This document shows, one piece after another, positions 43,992 to 52,975 of a DNA stretch of 64,000 nt. Below the pieces are notes generated by a model. That model was not told where the DNA came from. It ran no database searches and saw nothing but the letters and a program-made list of their open reading frames with translations. Location: NCBI RefSeq assembly GCF_022095675.1, contig NZ_JAHYSG010000051.1, forward strand, positions 1 through 64,000, in the 5' to 3' direction. The DNA is from Dactylosporangium sp. AC04546 (GTDB lineage Bacteria > Actinomycetota > Actinomycetes > Mycobacteriales > Micromonosporaceae). Positions within the stretch are counted from its first letter, which is position 1. Each line of letters starts with the position of its first letter. The translations under genes and the position numbers were made by a program.

Positions 43992-44927
43992 TTACGAGGC
44001 GTGCTCCAAGGCGTCAAGCACCCGCATCGCCGGCAGCACGTCTGCCACCGTGCAGCGCGGGGTGCGACCCTCGGTGACGGCGGCGAGGAAATCAGCGTCC
44101 TGCGCCTCGATCGCCGCGTCCTGGGTGGCCGCCACACCGGCCGAGTCGACGATGACGCCGTCGGGCCCGTAGAGGCGGCCGTCGTTGATGTGCAACGTCT
44201 GGTCCTCCGCGATCAGCACGTAGTCGCTGACCGGTTCGCGGGAGTGGTACGACAGCGACAGCGTGGCCATGTCGCCGGACGGGGTGACGAGCACCGCACC
44301 GACGTCCATCGGGCCGCCGCTCCCGGGCCAGTCCGGGCCGCAGCCGCCGTACACCTTGGCCTCGGTCGCGTCGAGCAGCCACAGCGCCGTGTCCGCGAGG
44401 TGCGCGCCGTGGTGCCAGAGCACACTGTCGGTCCAGTCCCGGGTCCGCCCGGTCCAGCCGACGTTGCTCTGCCGCAGCTGCAGCGAGCGGGCGATGATGT
44501 GGCGCAGCCGCAGCTCCCCGCGCTCCACGCGGGCGCGGACCTCCAGGTGCGGCGCCCAGAACCGCAGCGTGTGGCCCATCGCCGCGTGCCGGCCGGTCTC
44601 TGCGGCGATCCGCGCCACCAGCTCGGCCTCCGCGAGCGAGACACCGGCCGGGATCTCGCACAGCACGTGCTTGCCGGCGCGCAGCGCGGCGACGCTCAAC
44701 GCGGCGTGCACCGGGCTCGGCGCGGCGACGACGACCGCGTCGATCTCGTCGTCCGCCAGCAGCTCGTCGGTGTCCACATAGGATCGTGGAATGTCGTGCT
44801 CGGCTGAGAACTCGGCGTTCTCGTCAGGTTTCGGGCCCGCTACCGCGACGACCCGGCCACCGGCGGCCCGGATCGCCCGGGCGTGACAGGCGCCGATCGC
44901 GCCCGGGCCGAGGATTCCTACACCCAT
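43992..44927 (-). CDS. Gfo/Idh/MocA-family oxidoreductase
   Basis: A 311-residue NAD(P)-dependent dehydrogenase. The Rossmann start reads GILGPGAIGACHARAIRAAG; DAVVVAAPSPVHAALSVAAL and the family Glu in GKHVLCEIPAGVSLAEAE (EKP variant, EIP) follow. The C-terminal domain is of the GFO_IDH_MocA type (VLWHHGAHLADTALWLLDA). These enzymes oxidise sugars, inositols or related compounds. It overlaps the upstream hydrolase by 10 bases. Confidence 0.87.
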   Translation of the reverse strand: MGVGILGPGAIGACHARAIRAAGGRVVAVAGPKPDENAEFSAEHDIPRSYVDTDELLADDEIDAVVVAAPSPVHAALSVAALRAGKHVLCEIPAGVSLAEAELVARIAAETGRHAAMGHTLRFWAPHLEVRARVERGELRLRHIIARSLQLRQSNVGWTGRTRDWTDSVLWHHGAHLADTALWLLDATEAKVYGGCGPDWPGSGGPMDVGAVLVTPSGDMATLSLSYHSREPVSDYVLIAEDQTLHINDGRLYGPDGVIVDSAGVAATQDAAIEAQDADFLAAVTEGRTPRCTVADVLPAMRVLDALEHAS

Positions 44928-45694
44928 GAAGGCCTCCCGAGGATCGTGGCGGCGCTGCGGCCGAGCACCCGGTCCCGCTCGTCCGGATCGAGGAACGTCA
45001 TGTGGTCGGTCACGTGCACGACGGCGGCGGCGTAGTCGGCGTCCGTACCGCCGGCCCGGTTCCAGTCACCGCTCCACATGAGACGGTCGGCGCCGAAGGC
45101 GGCCAGGCACATCCGCAGGTACGGTACGGCGTCCGGGTAGGGGTACGGGGTGGCGGCGTTGAGGAAGAAGCCCGACCACGAGGCCGACGTGTTCGGCCGC
45201 TCGGCCAGCCGCAGGAACTGCCGGAACCCGGGGTACGGGGCGGGATCGTCGGCGAACCGCAGCCAGCCGAGATGCTCCAGCCGGAAGTGCACGCCCGGGT
45301 GGTGGTCCACCACGTCGAGGAACGTGTCGTCGACGACGTCGGTGAACGGGCCGGTGACGCTCGCCGTCAGGCCGTGCGCGTCCATCGCCTTCCAGACGTC
45401 GCCACGCACCCGCGCCGGCAGGCGGACCCCGCCGAGCACCCCTCGCCTCGCCAACTCGTCGATCCGCCGCGGTGCCGCGGGGTCGTCCGCGTCCACCAGC
45501 CCGATCCCGGTGAACACCTCGGGATCCTCCTGGACGACCCGCTCCAGGTAGGCGTTGTCGGCGTTGCCGAGGTACTGCACGAGGACGGCCCGGTCGATGC
45601 CGCACCGGCGCATGCTGTCCCGGTACTCCTCGACCGGACGGTACTTGGTGAGGCCGACGTGGACGTGGCAGTCGACGATCCCCGGCTCAGGCAT
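44918..45694 (-). CDS. amidohydrolase_2 family protein
   Basis: A 258-residue TIM-barrel hydrolase or decarboxylase: VDCHVHVGLTKYRPVEEYRD carries the first metal His pair, HPGVHFRLEHLGWLRFADD the middle His, and LMWSGDWNRAGG the C-terminal Asp. The family includes lactonases and decarboxylases. The ATG at 45694 lies within the end of the isochorismatase gene (8-base overlap). Likely acts on an intermediate shared with the flanking oxidoreductases. Confidence 0.83.
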   Translation of the reverse strand: MPEPGIVDCHVHVGLTKYRPVEEYRDSMRRCGIDRAVLVQYLGNADNAYLERVVQEDPEVFTGIGLVDADDPAAPRRIDELARRGVLGGVRLPARVRGDVWKAMDAHGLTASVTGPFTDVVDDTFLDVVDHHPGVHFRLEHLGWLRFADDPAPYPGFRQFLRLAERPNTSASWSGFFLNAATPYPYPDAVPYLRMCLAAFGADRLMWSGDWNRAGGTDADYAAAVVHVTDHMTFLDPDERDRVLGRSAATILGRPSWV

Positions 45695-46430
45695 CGCCGC
45701 GCACCAGGCTGGCACAGGACGCGATGAACTCCTCCGACGTGGCCGTGTACCCGACGTTCGACTCGATGTACCGGATCGCCAGCAGGTTGGCGAGCTCACC
45801 CTCGCGGGTCTCCGGGTACTCGAACGTGCGCACACAGTCGCGCAGCACGATGACGCGGTACCCGCGGTACATCGCCTCGGTGACCGTGTTGCCGAGGCAG
45901 ATCCGGCTGTCGAAGCCGACCACCACGAGATCCTTGACGTCGCGCGCCCGCAGCGTGGAGTCCAGCGTGGTCTCGTAGAAGCCGCTGTACATCTGCTTGC
46001 GGATCAGCGGCTCGCCCGGGCCGGGCGCGACGACGTCGGAGTACGCCAGGACGTCGTTGGGCTCCTGCCAGGCTTCCAGCACGTCCACGTCGCAAGTCCG
46101 CATGGAGAGGTTGCGCCACTCGGTGCTTTCGGCGAGGCCGGGCGAGAGGTGGTTGGTGACGTGGACGACCGGCAGGCCGGCCCGGCGGGCGGCGTCGCGG
46201 GCCGGCACGATGTGCTCGCGGACGATCCGCCTGATCACCGGGTCGGGCGTGTAGATGCCGGTCCGCCCCTCCCCCGCGTCGTCATCGTCGTCGAAGCCGC
46301 GGCCGTACGCGTCGACGATGAGAAAGCCGGTGCGCGACGGGTCCAGCTCCAACTGCTCCTCGGCGTGCCCGAGCGGGTTGTCGAAGGACGGGTGGAGCCG
46401 GTAGTACCGGCCGGGCAGGGTCAGCATCAT
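45687..46430 (-). CDS. isochorismatase-family cysteine hydrolase
   Basis: A 247-residue hydrolase. The first catalytic Asp lies in TGFLIVDAYGRGFDDDDDAG, a Lys in LIRKQMYSGFYET, and the nucleophile Cys in VVGFDSRICLGNTVTEAMYR. Members cleave amides such as N-carbamoyl compounds, nicotinamide and ureidoacrylate. An unusual acidic insertion follows the Asp motif. ATGA overlap with the upstream dehydrogenase. Confidence 0.85.
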   Translation of the reverse strand: MMLTLPGRYYRLHPSFDNPLGHAEEQLELDPSRTGFLIVDAYGRGFDDDDDAGEGRTGIYTPDPVIRRIVREHIVPARDAARRAGLPVVHVTNHLSPGLAESTEWRNLSMRTCDVDVLEAWQEPNDVLAYSDVVAPGPGEPLIRKQMYSGFYETTLDSTLRARDVKDLVVVGFDSRICLGNTVTEAMYRGYRVIVLRDCVRTFEYPETREGELANLLAIRYIESNVGYTATSEEFIASCASLVRGDA

Positions 46431-47302
46431 TGCGTGCCTCTACTGTTCCTGGTCGTCGTGATGAGGGCCTGCGTGCCGCGGTCGCCGCCGAGCGCGTCGA
46501 CGACCGCCTGGCACAGCGCGTACACCTGGGCCGTTCCCGGCAGTTCGCGGGCGTCGCCGACCTCGTCGAGGGCCAGCCGGAGGTCCTTGGCCAGGTGGGC
46601 TACCTTGAACCCGGGCTCCAGGTCGCCCGCGGCGAGGCGGGTCCAGGCGAAGTCGAGCAGCGGTGAGCCGGCTACCCCGACCCGCAGGGACTCCAGCACC
46701 CGGTCGGGCTCCAGCCCGGCCGCCTCGGCCGCGGCGAACGCCTCGCAGACGCCCTGCGTCACGTTGGCCACCAGCGCCTGGTTGACCAGCTTGGCCGCCT
46801 GGCCGCTGCCGGCGGGGCCGTGGTGCACCACGGTCGTGCCGAGCGCCTCGAGGAGTGGCCGGATCCGGGCGACTGCGTCGGCGTCGCCCCCCACGAAGAT
46901 GGACAGCGTGCCGCCGCGCGCTCCGGCCGGGCCTCCGCTCACCGGAGCGTCCAGTACCGCGGCGAGCGGCCCGCCGGCGGCGAGCTCCGCCAGGCGGCGG
47001 GCCAGCCCGGGCGACGAGGTGGACATGTCGATCGCGATCGTGCCGGGCGCGGCGACGGCGAGAATGCCGTCCGGCGCCTCGTACGCCGCCGCCACGTCCT
47101 GCGGGTACGACAGCATCGTGACGACCACGTCCCGGTCCCGGGCCGCCTCGGCGACGGAGCCGGCCCACTCGGCGCCGAGGGCGAGCAGCGGCTCCGCCTT
47201 GGCGCGGGTCCGGTTGTGCACGCCGACCTGGTGACCGGCCTCGATCAGGCGGCCCGCCATCGGCGCCCCCATCAGGCCCGTACCGATCCAGCCGATCCTC
47301 AT
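46427..47302 (-). CDS. 3-hydroxyisobutyrate dehydrogenase-family oxidoreductase
   Basis: A 291-residue beta-hydroxyacid dehydrogenase: IGWIGTGLMGAPMAGRLIEA binds the cofactor, DAPVSGGPAGARGGTLSIFV is the substrate motif, and the catalytic Lys is in GSGQAAKLVNQALVAN. Related enzymes reduce tartronate semialdehyde or oxidise 3-hydroxy acids. ATGA overlap with the OppF-type ATPase gene ties it to the transporter. Confidence 0.9.
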   Translation of the reverse strand: MRIGWIGTGLMGAPMAGRLIEAGHQVGVHNRTRAKAEPLLALGAEWAGSVAEAARDRDVVVTMLSYPQDVAAAYEAPDGILAVAAPGTIAIDMSTSSPGLARRLAELAAGGPLAAVLDAPVSGGPAGARGGTLSIFVGGDADAVARIRPLLEALGTTVVHHGPAGSGQAAKLVNQALVANVTQGVCEAFAAAEAAGLEPDRVLESLRVGVAGSPLLDFAWTRLAAGDLEPGFKVAHLAKDLRLALDEVGDARELPGTAQVYALCQAVVDALGGDRGTQALITTTRNSRGTQ

Positions 47303-48342
47303 GCCACTCCTCCCGCAACTCCTCCGGCGACGGTGTCCGCGTCGATGGTCCGCTCGTCGGGCGGCGTGTCCCCGAAGTGGCAGGCGGCGAGGCCGCCGCC
47401 GGTGACCGGGCGCAGCAGCGGCCGCTCCTGCGTGCACCTGGCCGGCCGGCCCAGCTCCCGCCACAGCTGGCAGCGGGGTGCGAAGTGGCAGCCGGTCGGG
47501 GCCGGGCCGGAGTCGGAGATCTCGCCGCGGATCACGTCGCGGGTGAAGCCACCGCCGGGGTGGAAGGCCGGTATCGAGCCGACCAGCGCCCGCGTGTACG
47601 GATGCACCGGGTGCTCCAGCAGCGTCCGCCGCGGCCCGATCTCGACCAGCCGGCCGAGGTACAGCACCGCGATCCGCTCGCACAGGAAGTACACGGCACG
47701 CAGGTCGTGGCTGATGAAGAGCATCGAGAGACCCAGGTCCCGGCGCAGGTCGGCGAAGAGGTTCAGCACCTGGGCCTGCACCGAGACGTCCAGCGCCGAC
47801 ACCGGCTCGTCGGCCACCACGAGCGCCGGCTCGAGGGCCAGCGCCCGGGCGATGCCGATGCGCTGCCGCTGCCCGCCGCTGAACTGCTGCGGGTACCGGT
47901 CGAGCATCTCCGGGCTGAGACCGACCCGCCGCATGAGGTCACCGATGCGCTCATCGAGCTCCCGGCCTGAGGCCAGGCCGTGGATCTGGAAACCGTCGGC
48001 GAGGACCGACCGCACGGTACGCCGGGGATTGAACGCGCCCTGGGTGTTCTGGAAAATCATCTGGACGTCGCGGCGGTACTCCAGCAGGCCACGGCCCGAG
48101 AGCCGGCGCACGTCCTGCCCGCGTACCTCGACGCGGCCCGCGGTCGGCTCCTCGAGCCGGACGATGAGCCGGCCGATCGTCGTCTTGCCGGAGCCGCTCT
48201 CGCCGACCAGGCCCAGCGCCTCGCCGGGCTGCACGTCGAAGGAGACGTCGTCGACCGCTCGCACGACCGGCCGGGAGCCGCCGACGCCACGCCCGTGGAA
48301 CTCCTTCACCAGCCCTTGCACTGACAGCAGCGGCTCGGTCAT
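47299..48342 (-). CDS. oligopeptide-type ABC ATPase (OppF/DppF)
   Basis: A 347-residue ATPase: Walker A GESGSGKTT, Q-loop MIFQNTQGAFNPRRTV, signature QFSGGQRQRIGIARAL, Walker B LVVADEPVSALD, then the C-terminal oligo_HPY segment with Cys residues (GCHFAPRCQLWRELGRPARC) that binds an Fe-S cluster in this family. Partner of the OppD-type protein upstream; four-base overlaps on both sides. Confidence 0.92.
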   Translation of the reverse strand: MTEPLLSVQGLVKEFHGRGVGGSRPVVRAVDDVSFDVQPGEALGLVGESGSGKTTIGRLIVRLEEPTAGRVEVRGQDVRRLSGRGLLEYRRDVQMIFQNTQGAFNPRRTVRSVLADGFQIHGLASGRELDERIGDLMRRVGLSPEMLDRYPQQFSGGQRQRIGIARALALEPALVVADEPVSALDVSVQAQVLNLFADLRRDLGLSMLFISHDLRAVYFLCERIAVLYLGRLVEIGPRRTLLEHPVHPYTRALVGSIPAFHPGGGFTRDVIRGEISDSGPAPTGCHFAPRCQLWRELGRPARCTQERPLLRPVTGGGLAACHFGDTPPDERTIDADTVAGGVAGGVA

Positions 48343-49349
48343 GCGTCCTCCGCTTCGCTGAAGTGGCAGCGGCTGCGCCGGCCGTCGGCGACGGACACGA
48401 GCGGCGGCGCCTTCGAGGTGCACTCGGACGGGTTGCCCATCGACGCGCGCAGCGCGCACCGCTCGGCGAACCGGCAGCCGGCCGGCCAGGCCCGCGGATC
48501 CGGCGGCGAGCCCGGGATCGTGGTCAGCCGTTCGGGTGGCTCGCCACCGAGCGGCGGCACGGCGGCCAGCAGCGCCCGGGTGTACGGGTGGGCCGGCGCG
48601 GTGCACACGTCGACGACGGGGCCCGACTCGACGATCTGGCCGGCGTACATGACGAGCACCCGGTCGCAGATCTCCGCCACGGTGGTCATGTCGTGCGTGA
48701 CGAACAGGATGCTGGTGCCCGACTGCTCCCGCACGTCCAGCAGCAGCCGCAGGATCTGCGCCTGGATGGTGACGTCCAGCGCGGTGGTCGGCTCGTCGGC
48801 GATGAGCAGGTCCGGTCCGAGCTGTACGCCCATCGCGACCGCGACCCGTTGCTGCATCCCGCCGGACAGCTCGTGCGGGAAGCGCCGCGCCTGGTCCGCC
48901 GGGCGGGGCAGGCCGACCCGGCCGAGGATGTCGAGGATCCGGCCCCGCCGCTCGGCACGCGGCAGTTCGGGCAGGTGTGCGGAGAGCCCTTCCCCGACCT
49001 GTACGCCGATGCGGGCCACCGGGTTGAGTGCGGCACCGGCGTCGGACGGGATGAGCGCCATCTGCCGGCCGCGCAGGCTCGCCAGCTCCCGCTCGCGGGC
49101 GTCGCGTAGTTCCTTGCCGCGCAGGCGTACCGAGCCGGCGACGATCCGGCCGGGCCGGGGTACGAGACCGAGCAGCGCGAGCATCGTCACGCTCTTGCCG
49201 CTGCCCGATTCACCGACCATGCCGACGATCTCGCCCGGCCGTACGGTCAGATCGACGCCGTCGACGGCGCGCGCGACGCCGCCACCGAGGGAAAACTCCA
49301 CCGTCAGGCCGCTGACCTCCAGCACGGCCGCGGCGTCGGCGGCGGTCAC
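48339..49349 (-). CDS. oligopeptide-type ABC ATPase (OppD/DppD)
   Basis: A 336-residue ATPase: Walker A GESGSGKSV, IPSDAGAALNPVARIG at the Q-loop (the usual Gln is replaced by Ser-Asp), signature ELSGGMQQRVAVAMGV, Walker B LLIADEPTTALD, and the C-terminal GCRFAERCAL Cys motif. GTG start overlapping the permease stop as GTGA. The Q-loop variation is worth noting. Confidence 0.9.
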   Translation of the reverse strand: MTAADAAAVLEVSGLTVEFSLGGGVARAVDGVDLTVRPGEIVGMVGESGSGKSVTMLALLGLVPRPGRIVAGSVRLRGKELRDARERELASLRGRQMALIPSDAGAALNPVARIGVQVGEGLSAHLPELPRAERRGRILDILGRVGLPRPADQARRFPHELSGGMQQRVAVAMGVQLGPDLLIADEPTTALDVTIQAQILRLLLDVREQSGTSILFVTHDMTTVAEICDRVLVMYAGQIVESGPVVDVCTAPAHPYTRALLAAVPPLGGEPPERLTTIPGSPPDPRAWPAGCRFAERCALRASMGNPSECTSKAPPLVSVADGRRSRCHFSEAEDA

Positions 49350-50209
49350 GACACTCTCCGCTCGTCGAGCCGGTCGCGCAGCGCGTCGGAGAGGAGGTTG
49401 ATGGCGAACACCGCGACCACGATCGGCACGCTGGCGACGAGCGCGAGCTCGGGATGCGCCAGCATGAACTCGCGGCTCTCCGCCAGGCGCGATCCCCAGG
49501 ACGCCTGCGGCGGCTGCACGCCGAGCCCGAGGAAGCCCAGCGCCGCCTCGTCGAGGATGGCGAACCCGAGCAGCACGGTCGTCTGCACCAGGACCAGCGG
49601 CGTCAGGCCGGTCAGGATGTCGGTGCGGATGACGCGGAGCCGGGACGCGCCGAGCACGCGGGCCGCGTCGACGTAGGGCCGGGACCGGATGCCCACCACG
49701 GCCGAGCGGATGAGCCGGGTGTAGAACGGCCAGTACGAGAGTCCCAGCGCGAGCACGGTCGTGGTCAGCGAGGCGCCGAAGAGCCCGACCACGCCGATCG
49801 CGACCAGCAGCGAGGGAATCGCGAAGAACAGGTCGACGATCCGGGTGACAACCAGGTCCAGCCAGCCGCCGAGAAATCCGGTCAGCACGCCGAGCGGGAT
49901 CGCGATGGCCGAGGCGATGGCGACGGCGCCGAGCGCGATGAGTGCGGTGGACCGGGCGCCGTACGCGATCCGGCTGGCGACGTCGCGGCCGAGCTCGTCG
50001 GTGCCCAGCCAGTGTGCCGCACCCGGCCCGGCGAACCGGTTGTCGATATTGATGGCGTACGGATCCTTGCCGACCAGCCACGGCCCGATCAGGATCGTGA
50101 GCACCACCAGCAGGCCGAGCGCGGCGCCGACGACGGTCCGCAGTGGCGCCCGGCGCCGTGCCGCGACCCGGGGCTGCTCGACGAGGACCGCCGCGGCCGG
50201 GGCCGTCAT
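49346..50209 (-). CDS. oligopeptide-type ABC permease (OppC/DppC)
   Basis: A 287-residue permease with the N-terminal OppC_N helix (VVGAALGLLVVLTILIGPWL), the WLGTDELGRDVASRIAYGA motif and the EAA-like coupling loop DAARVLGASRLRVIRTDIL, LDEAALGFLGLGVQPP near the end. ATGA overlap with the OppB-type gene. Forms the pore with it. Confidence 0.92.
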   Translation of the reverse strand: MTAPAAAVLVEQPRVAARRRAPLRTVVGAALGLLVVLTILIGPWLVGKDPYAINIDNRFAGPGAAHWLGTDELGRDVASRIAYGARSTALIALGAVAIASAIAIPLGVLTGFLGGWLDLVVTRIVDLFFAIPSLLVAIGVVGLFGASLTTTVLALGLSYWPFYTRLIRSAVVGIRSRPYVDAARVLGASRLRVIRTDILTGLTPLVLVQTTVLLGFAILDEAALGFLGLGVQPPQASWGSRLAESREFMLAHPELALVASVPIVVAVFAINLLSDALRDRLDERRVS

Positions 50210-51150
50210 GACAGCCGCACCCGGGGATCGAGCAGGCCCTGCGCCAGCTCGCCGGCCAGATTGACCACGATGAACAGGGCGCCGTAGATGAGCACCAGCG
50301 CCTGCACCATCGCGTAGTCCCGTTCGGTGACCGCGCCGACCACCAACCGGCCCATGCCGGGCCAGTTGAACAGCGCCTCCACCACGATCGAGCCGGCGAT
50401 CAGCGAGGCGATCGTCAAGCCGAGCGCGGCGACCAGCGAGGGCAGCGCGTTGCGCAGCACGTATCCGATGGAGATCTTCCTTTGTGCCAGGCCCTTCGCG
50501 CGGGCGAACGGAACGAACGGCTCCTGGGCGACCTCGACCACCGCGGACCTGGTCAGCCTGGCCAGGTACGGACTGATCGCGAGGCCGAGCGTCAACGCCG
50601 GCAGCAGGGTCAGCCGCAGGCTCTGCGCCGGGTCGTCGGCGAACGGCACGTAGCCCTGCGACGGCACCAGCCGCAGCTTCAGCGCCAGCAGCAGCATGAG
50701 GAGCGTGCCCAGGAAGAACGCCGGCACCGCGAGCCCGAACAGCGTCGCGGACGTGATCATCGAGTCGAGCCGCGAGCCGGGGCGCATGCCGGCGGCGACA
50801 CCGGCCGGGATCGCGATCAGCAGTGTCACCAGGAGCGCGGCGCCGGCCAACTGCAGGGTGGCCGGGATGCGATCCACGATGATCGTGCTGATCGGCATCT
50901 GGGAGCGGAAGGAGACGCCGAGATCGCCGTGGACCATCCCGGCCAGCCAGTCTCCGTACTGGTTGAGCAGCGGGCGATCCAGGCCGAAGCGTTCGCGCAG
51001 CTGGGCCACCACCGTGGGATTGCTGTTCACGCCGAGCATCGCGGTGATCGGGTCGCCCGGAATCAGCCGGACGTAGCCGAACGAGAGCACGGAGAGCCCG
51101 AAGAGCAAGGGAACCGCGAGCAGGATCCTTCGTATCGCGTACCGGAGCAT
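50206..51150 (-). CDS. oligopeptide-type ABC permease (OppB/DppB)
   Basis: A 314-residue permease. The start MLRYAIRRILLAVPLLFGLS and RLIPGDPITAMLG, ERFGLDRPLLNQYGDWLAGM are typical of OppB; the coupling loop is FARAKGLAQRKISIGYVLRN. It lies 70 bases after the binding-protein gene, with a 17-bp hairpin between. Confidence 0.92.
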   Translation of the reverse strand: MLRYAIRRILLAVPLLFGLSVLSFGYVRLIPGDPITAMLGVNSNPTVVAQLRERFGLDRPLLNQYGDWLAGMVHGDLGVSFRSQMPISTIIVDRIPATLQLAGAALLVTLLIAIPAGVAAGMRPGSRLDSMITSATLFGLAVPAFFLGTLLMLLLALKLRLVPSQGYVPFADDPAQSLRLTLLPALTLGLAISPYLARLTRSAVVEVAQEPFVPFARAKGLAQRKISIGYVLRNALPSLVAALGLTIASLIAGSIVVEALFNWPGMGRLVVGAVTERDYAMVQALVLIYGALFIVVNLAGELAQGLLDPRVRLS

Positions 51151-51166
51151 CGCCCCCTCCTCCCAG

Positions 51167-51206
51167 GGATCGGTGGTGCCGGCGCCGGTGCCGGCACCAC
51201 CGATCC
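51167..51206 (-). terminator. 17-bp intra-operon hairpin after the binding-protein gene
   Basis: Perfect 17-base arms (GGATCGGTGGTGCCGGC and complement) around a 6-base loop lie between the binding-protein stop and the first permease. A hairpin here usually acts as a partial terminator or mRNA stabiliser that makes the binding protein more abundant than the membrane parts. Confidence 0.8.
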
Positions 51207-51220
51207 GTCACGAGACCGGA

Positions 51221-52813
51221 TCAGCCGACGCTGGCGCGCACCAGGCTGTACGAGTCGTCGTCCAGCGGCGCGGTGAAGTTCTTCACCCGCTTGCTGACCG
51301 CCACCTGTGGCCACTGGTAGCCGACCACCAGCATCGGCAACTCGTCAGCCTGCCACTGCTCCAACTCCTTGAAAATGGTCTTGGCGTCCTCGGTGCTACC
51401 TGCGCCGAGTGCGCGATCGATCTTCGCGTCGAGCGCCGGGTCGGCGAGGTGGGTGGTCAGCGCGGTGAGCGAACCGCCGGTGCGGAACCAGTTCTGGTAC
51501 AGGTCCGCCGCCCCGCTGGCGCCGGCTCCGCCGTGGTACATGGTGAACTTGCCCTTGGCCACGTCGCCCCAGTACGCTGCCGGGTCGTACTTCTCGGGGG
51601 TCACCTCGATGCCGATGTCCTTCAGGTTCTGCTGCAGCACCTGCACGTGACACCCGGCCGCCGGCCAGTTGGACTCGTACGGGACGGAAACCTTGAACGG
51701 CGTGCCGTCGGCGACGCCGGCGACGCCCTTGGCGGTCCGGGTGCCCCCGGAGCCTTCCACCCAGCCGGCCGCATCCAGCAGCGCCTTGGCCTTGCTGACC
51801 GACTCCGCGCGGGCCGCCGTCTTGTACGTGCTGATCTCGACATAGTTCGGGTCCCACGGCCGCAGGATGTTGCCGTAGGTGACGCCGCCGGTGCCCGACC
51901 AGCAGGCGGTCTGCCGGCCCTCTCGGTCGACCGCGTAGGCGACCGCCTGGCGCACGTTCTTGTCCGAGAACGGGGCCTTGGTGCGGTCCCAGCCCCAGAA
52001 CAGCGGGGCCAGCGTGTCGGACTGCAGCACCTGCACCGATCCGCCGCTCTTCTTGAGCCGCTCGGCGTCGGTGTAGCCGATGTTCGCGATGTCACCCGAG
52101 CCGGACTCGATGGCGGCGGCGTGCCCCGAGGGGTCCTCCGAGAACGTGTACCGGATCTTGGTGATCTTCGGCGGTGTCGGGTAGTTCGTGTTGACCTCGA
52201 AGATCGCGCTGCCCTTCGGGATGTAGGACGTGAGCTTCCACGGCCCGGAGGTCGCGGTCGGCGAGGTGAAGTAGTCCGCCTTCGCCTCGACCGCCTTCTT
52301 CGACAGGATCGCCGCGCTGCCCGGCCGGCTGACCGTCTCCGGGAAGATCCGCGACGGGGCCGACAGGGTGAACTTCACTGTCTTCGGGTCCACCACGTCG
52401 ACCGTGGTCAGGGTGGACAGCAGACCCTTCATCACGTCGCCGGTCTTCATCCGCTCGAAGGAGAACTTGACGTCCTCCGCCGTGACCGGGGAGCCGTCGC
52501 TGAAGCCCGCCTTGCCGTTCAGCGTGAACGTGTATGTGGTGTTGTCCTGGGATGCCTCCCACTTCTCCGCGAGCGCGCCGACCAGCTTGCCGTCGGCGTC
52601 GCGCTCGGTGAGCGTCTCGTACATCATCGCCATCGGGATACGCGAGGCATCGGCGGCAGCGACATTGGGGTCGAGGCCCTGGCTGGGCTCGGGTTGCAAC
52701 ATGGTGATCTCGGTGCCGGCGCCGTTGCCGCCGGATTCGGAGCCGCTACAACCGGCCAGCGCAGCCGCGCCGACCAGCAACAACACCGCGACAGACGCTG
52801 TCGTGGGCCGCAT
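51221..52813 (-). CDS. oligopeptide-type ABC substrate-binding lipoprotein (SBP_bac_5)
   Basis: A 530-residue family 5 binding protein with a lipoprotein signal (VLLLVGAAALAGCSGSE). Domain marks are MMYETLTERDADGKLVGALA, EKWEASQDNTTYTFTLNG, SDGSPVTAEDVKFSFERMK and NVRQAVAYAVDREGRQ. The ATG at 52813 is chosen because GGGAGG precedes it; a longer frame from 52852 lies inside the promoter. It captures the substrate for the ABC system downstream; besides peptides, the family binds opines, nickel and oligosaccharides. Confidence 0.92.
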   Translation of the reverse strand: MRPTTASVAVLLLVGAAALAGCSGSESGGNGAGTEITMLQPEPSQGLDPNVAAADASRIPMAMMYETLTERDADGKLVGALAEKWEASQDNTTYTFTLNGKAGFSDGSPVTAEDVKFSFERMKTGDVMKGLLSTLTTVDVVDPKTVKFTLSAPSRIFPETVSRPGSAAILSKKAVEAKADYFTSPTATSGPWKLTSYIPKGSAIFEVNTNYPTPPKITKIRYTFSEDPSGHAAAIESGSGDIANIGYTDAERLKKSGGSVQVLQSDTLAPLFWGWDRTKAPFSDKNVRQAVAYAVDREGRQTACWSGTGGVTYGNILRPWDPNYVEISTYKTAARAESVSKAKALLDAAGWVEGSGGTRTAKGVAGVADGTPFKVSVPYESNWPAAGCHVQVLQQNLKDIGIEVTPEKYDPAAYWGDVAKGKFTMYHGGAGASGAADLYQNWFRTGGSLTALTTHLADPALDAKIDRALGAGSTEDAKTIFKELEQWQADELPMLVVGYQWPQVAVSKRVKNFTAPLDDDSYSLVRASVG

Positions 52814-52848
52814 CCCGCCTCCCTTGGAGTGCCACTTGATAAGCGCAG

Positions 52849-52877
52849 ACACTAGGTCGAGAGGTAGGGGCGGTCAA
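52849..52877 (-). promoter_or_regulatory. promoter of the ABC/metabolic operon
   Basis: On the minus strand TTGACC (52877-52872) and TAGTGT (52854-52849) are separated by 17 bases, a good match to the main actinobacterial sigma-70 promoter. It lies 36 bases upstream of the binding-protein ATG. Confidence 0.7.
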
Positions 52878-52888
52878 GTCCCTTGACA

Positions 52889-52897
52889 TAGGTCATA
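52889..52897. promoter_or_regulatory. candidate GntR site, copy 1
   Basis: TAGGTCATA lies between the divergent binding-protein operon and the DapA-family gene, just upstream of the minus-strand -35 box and next to a plus-strand TTGACA (52883-52888). The same 9-mer occurs upstream of the enolase-superfamily gene at 56782-56790. Sharing within one gene cluster suggests a common regulator, most likely the GntR protein at 56947. Confidence 0.45.
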
Positions 52898-52975
52898 GGT
52901 GCTACCGTGATTCGCCGTAGGGGTCGGCGTCGACCGATCCGGTCGTGACACCCCGCCGCCACCGAGAGGACGGTC

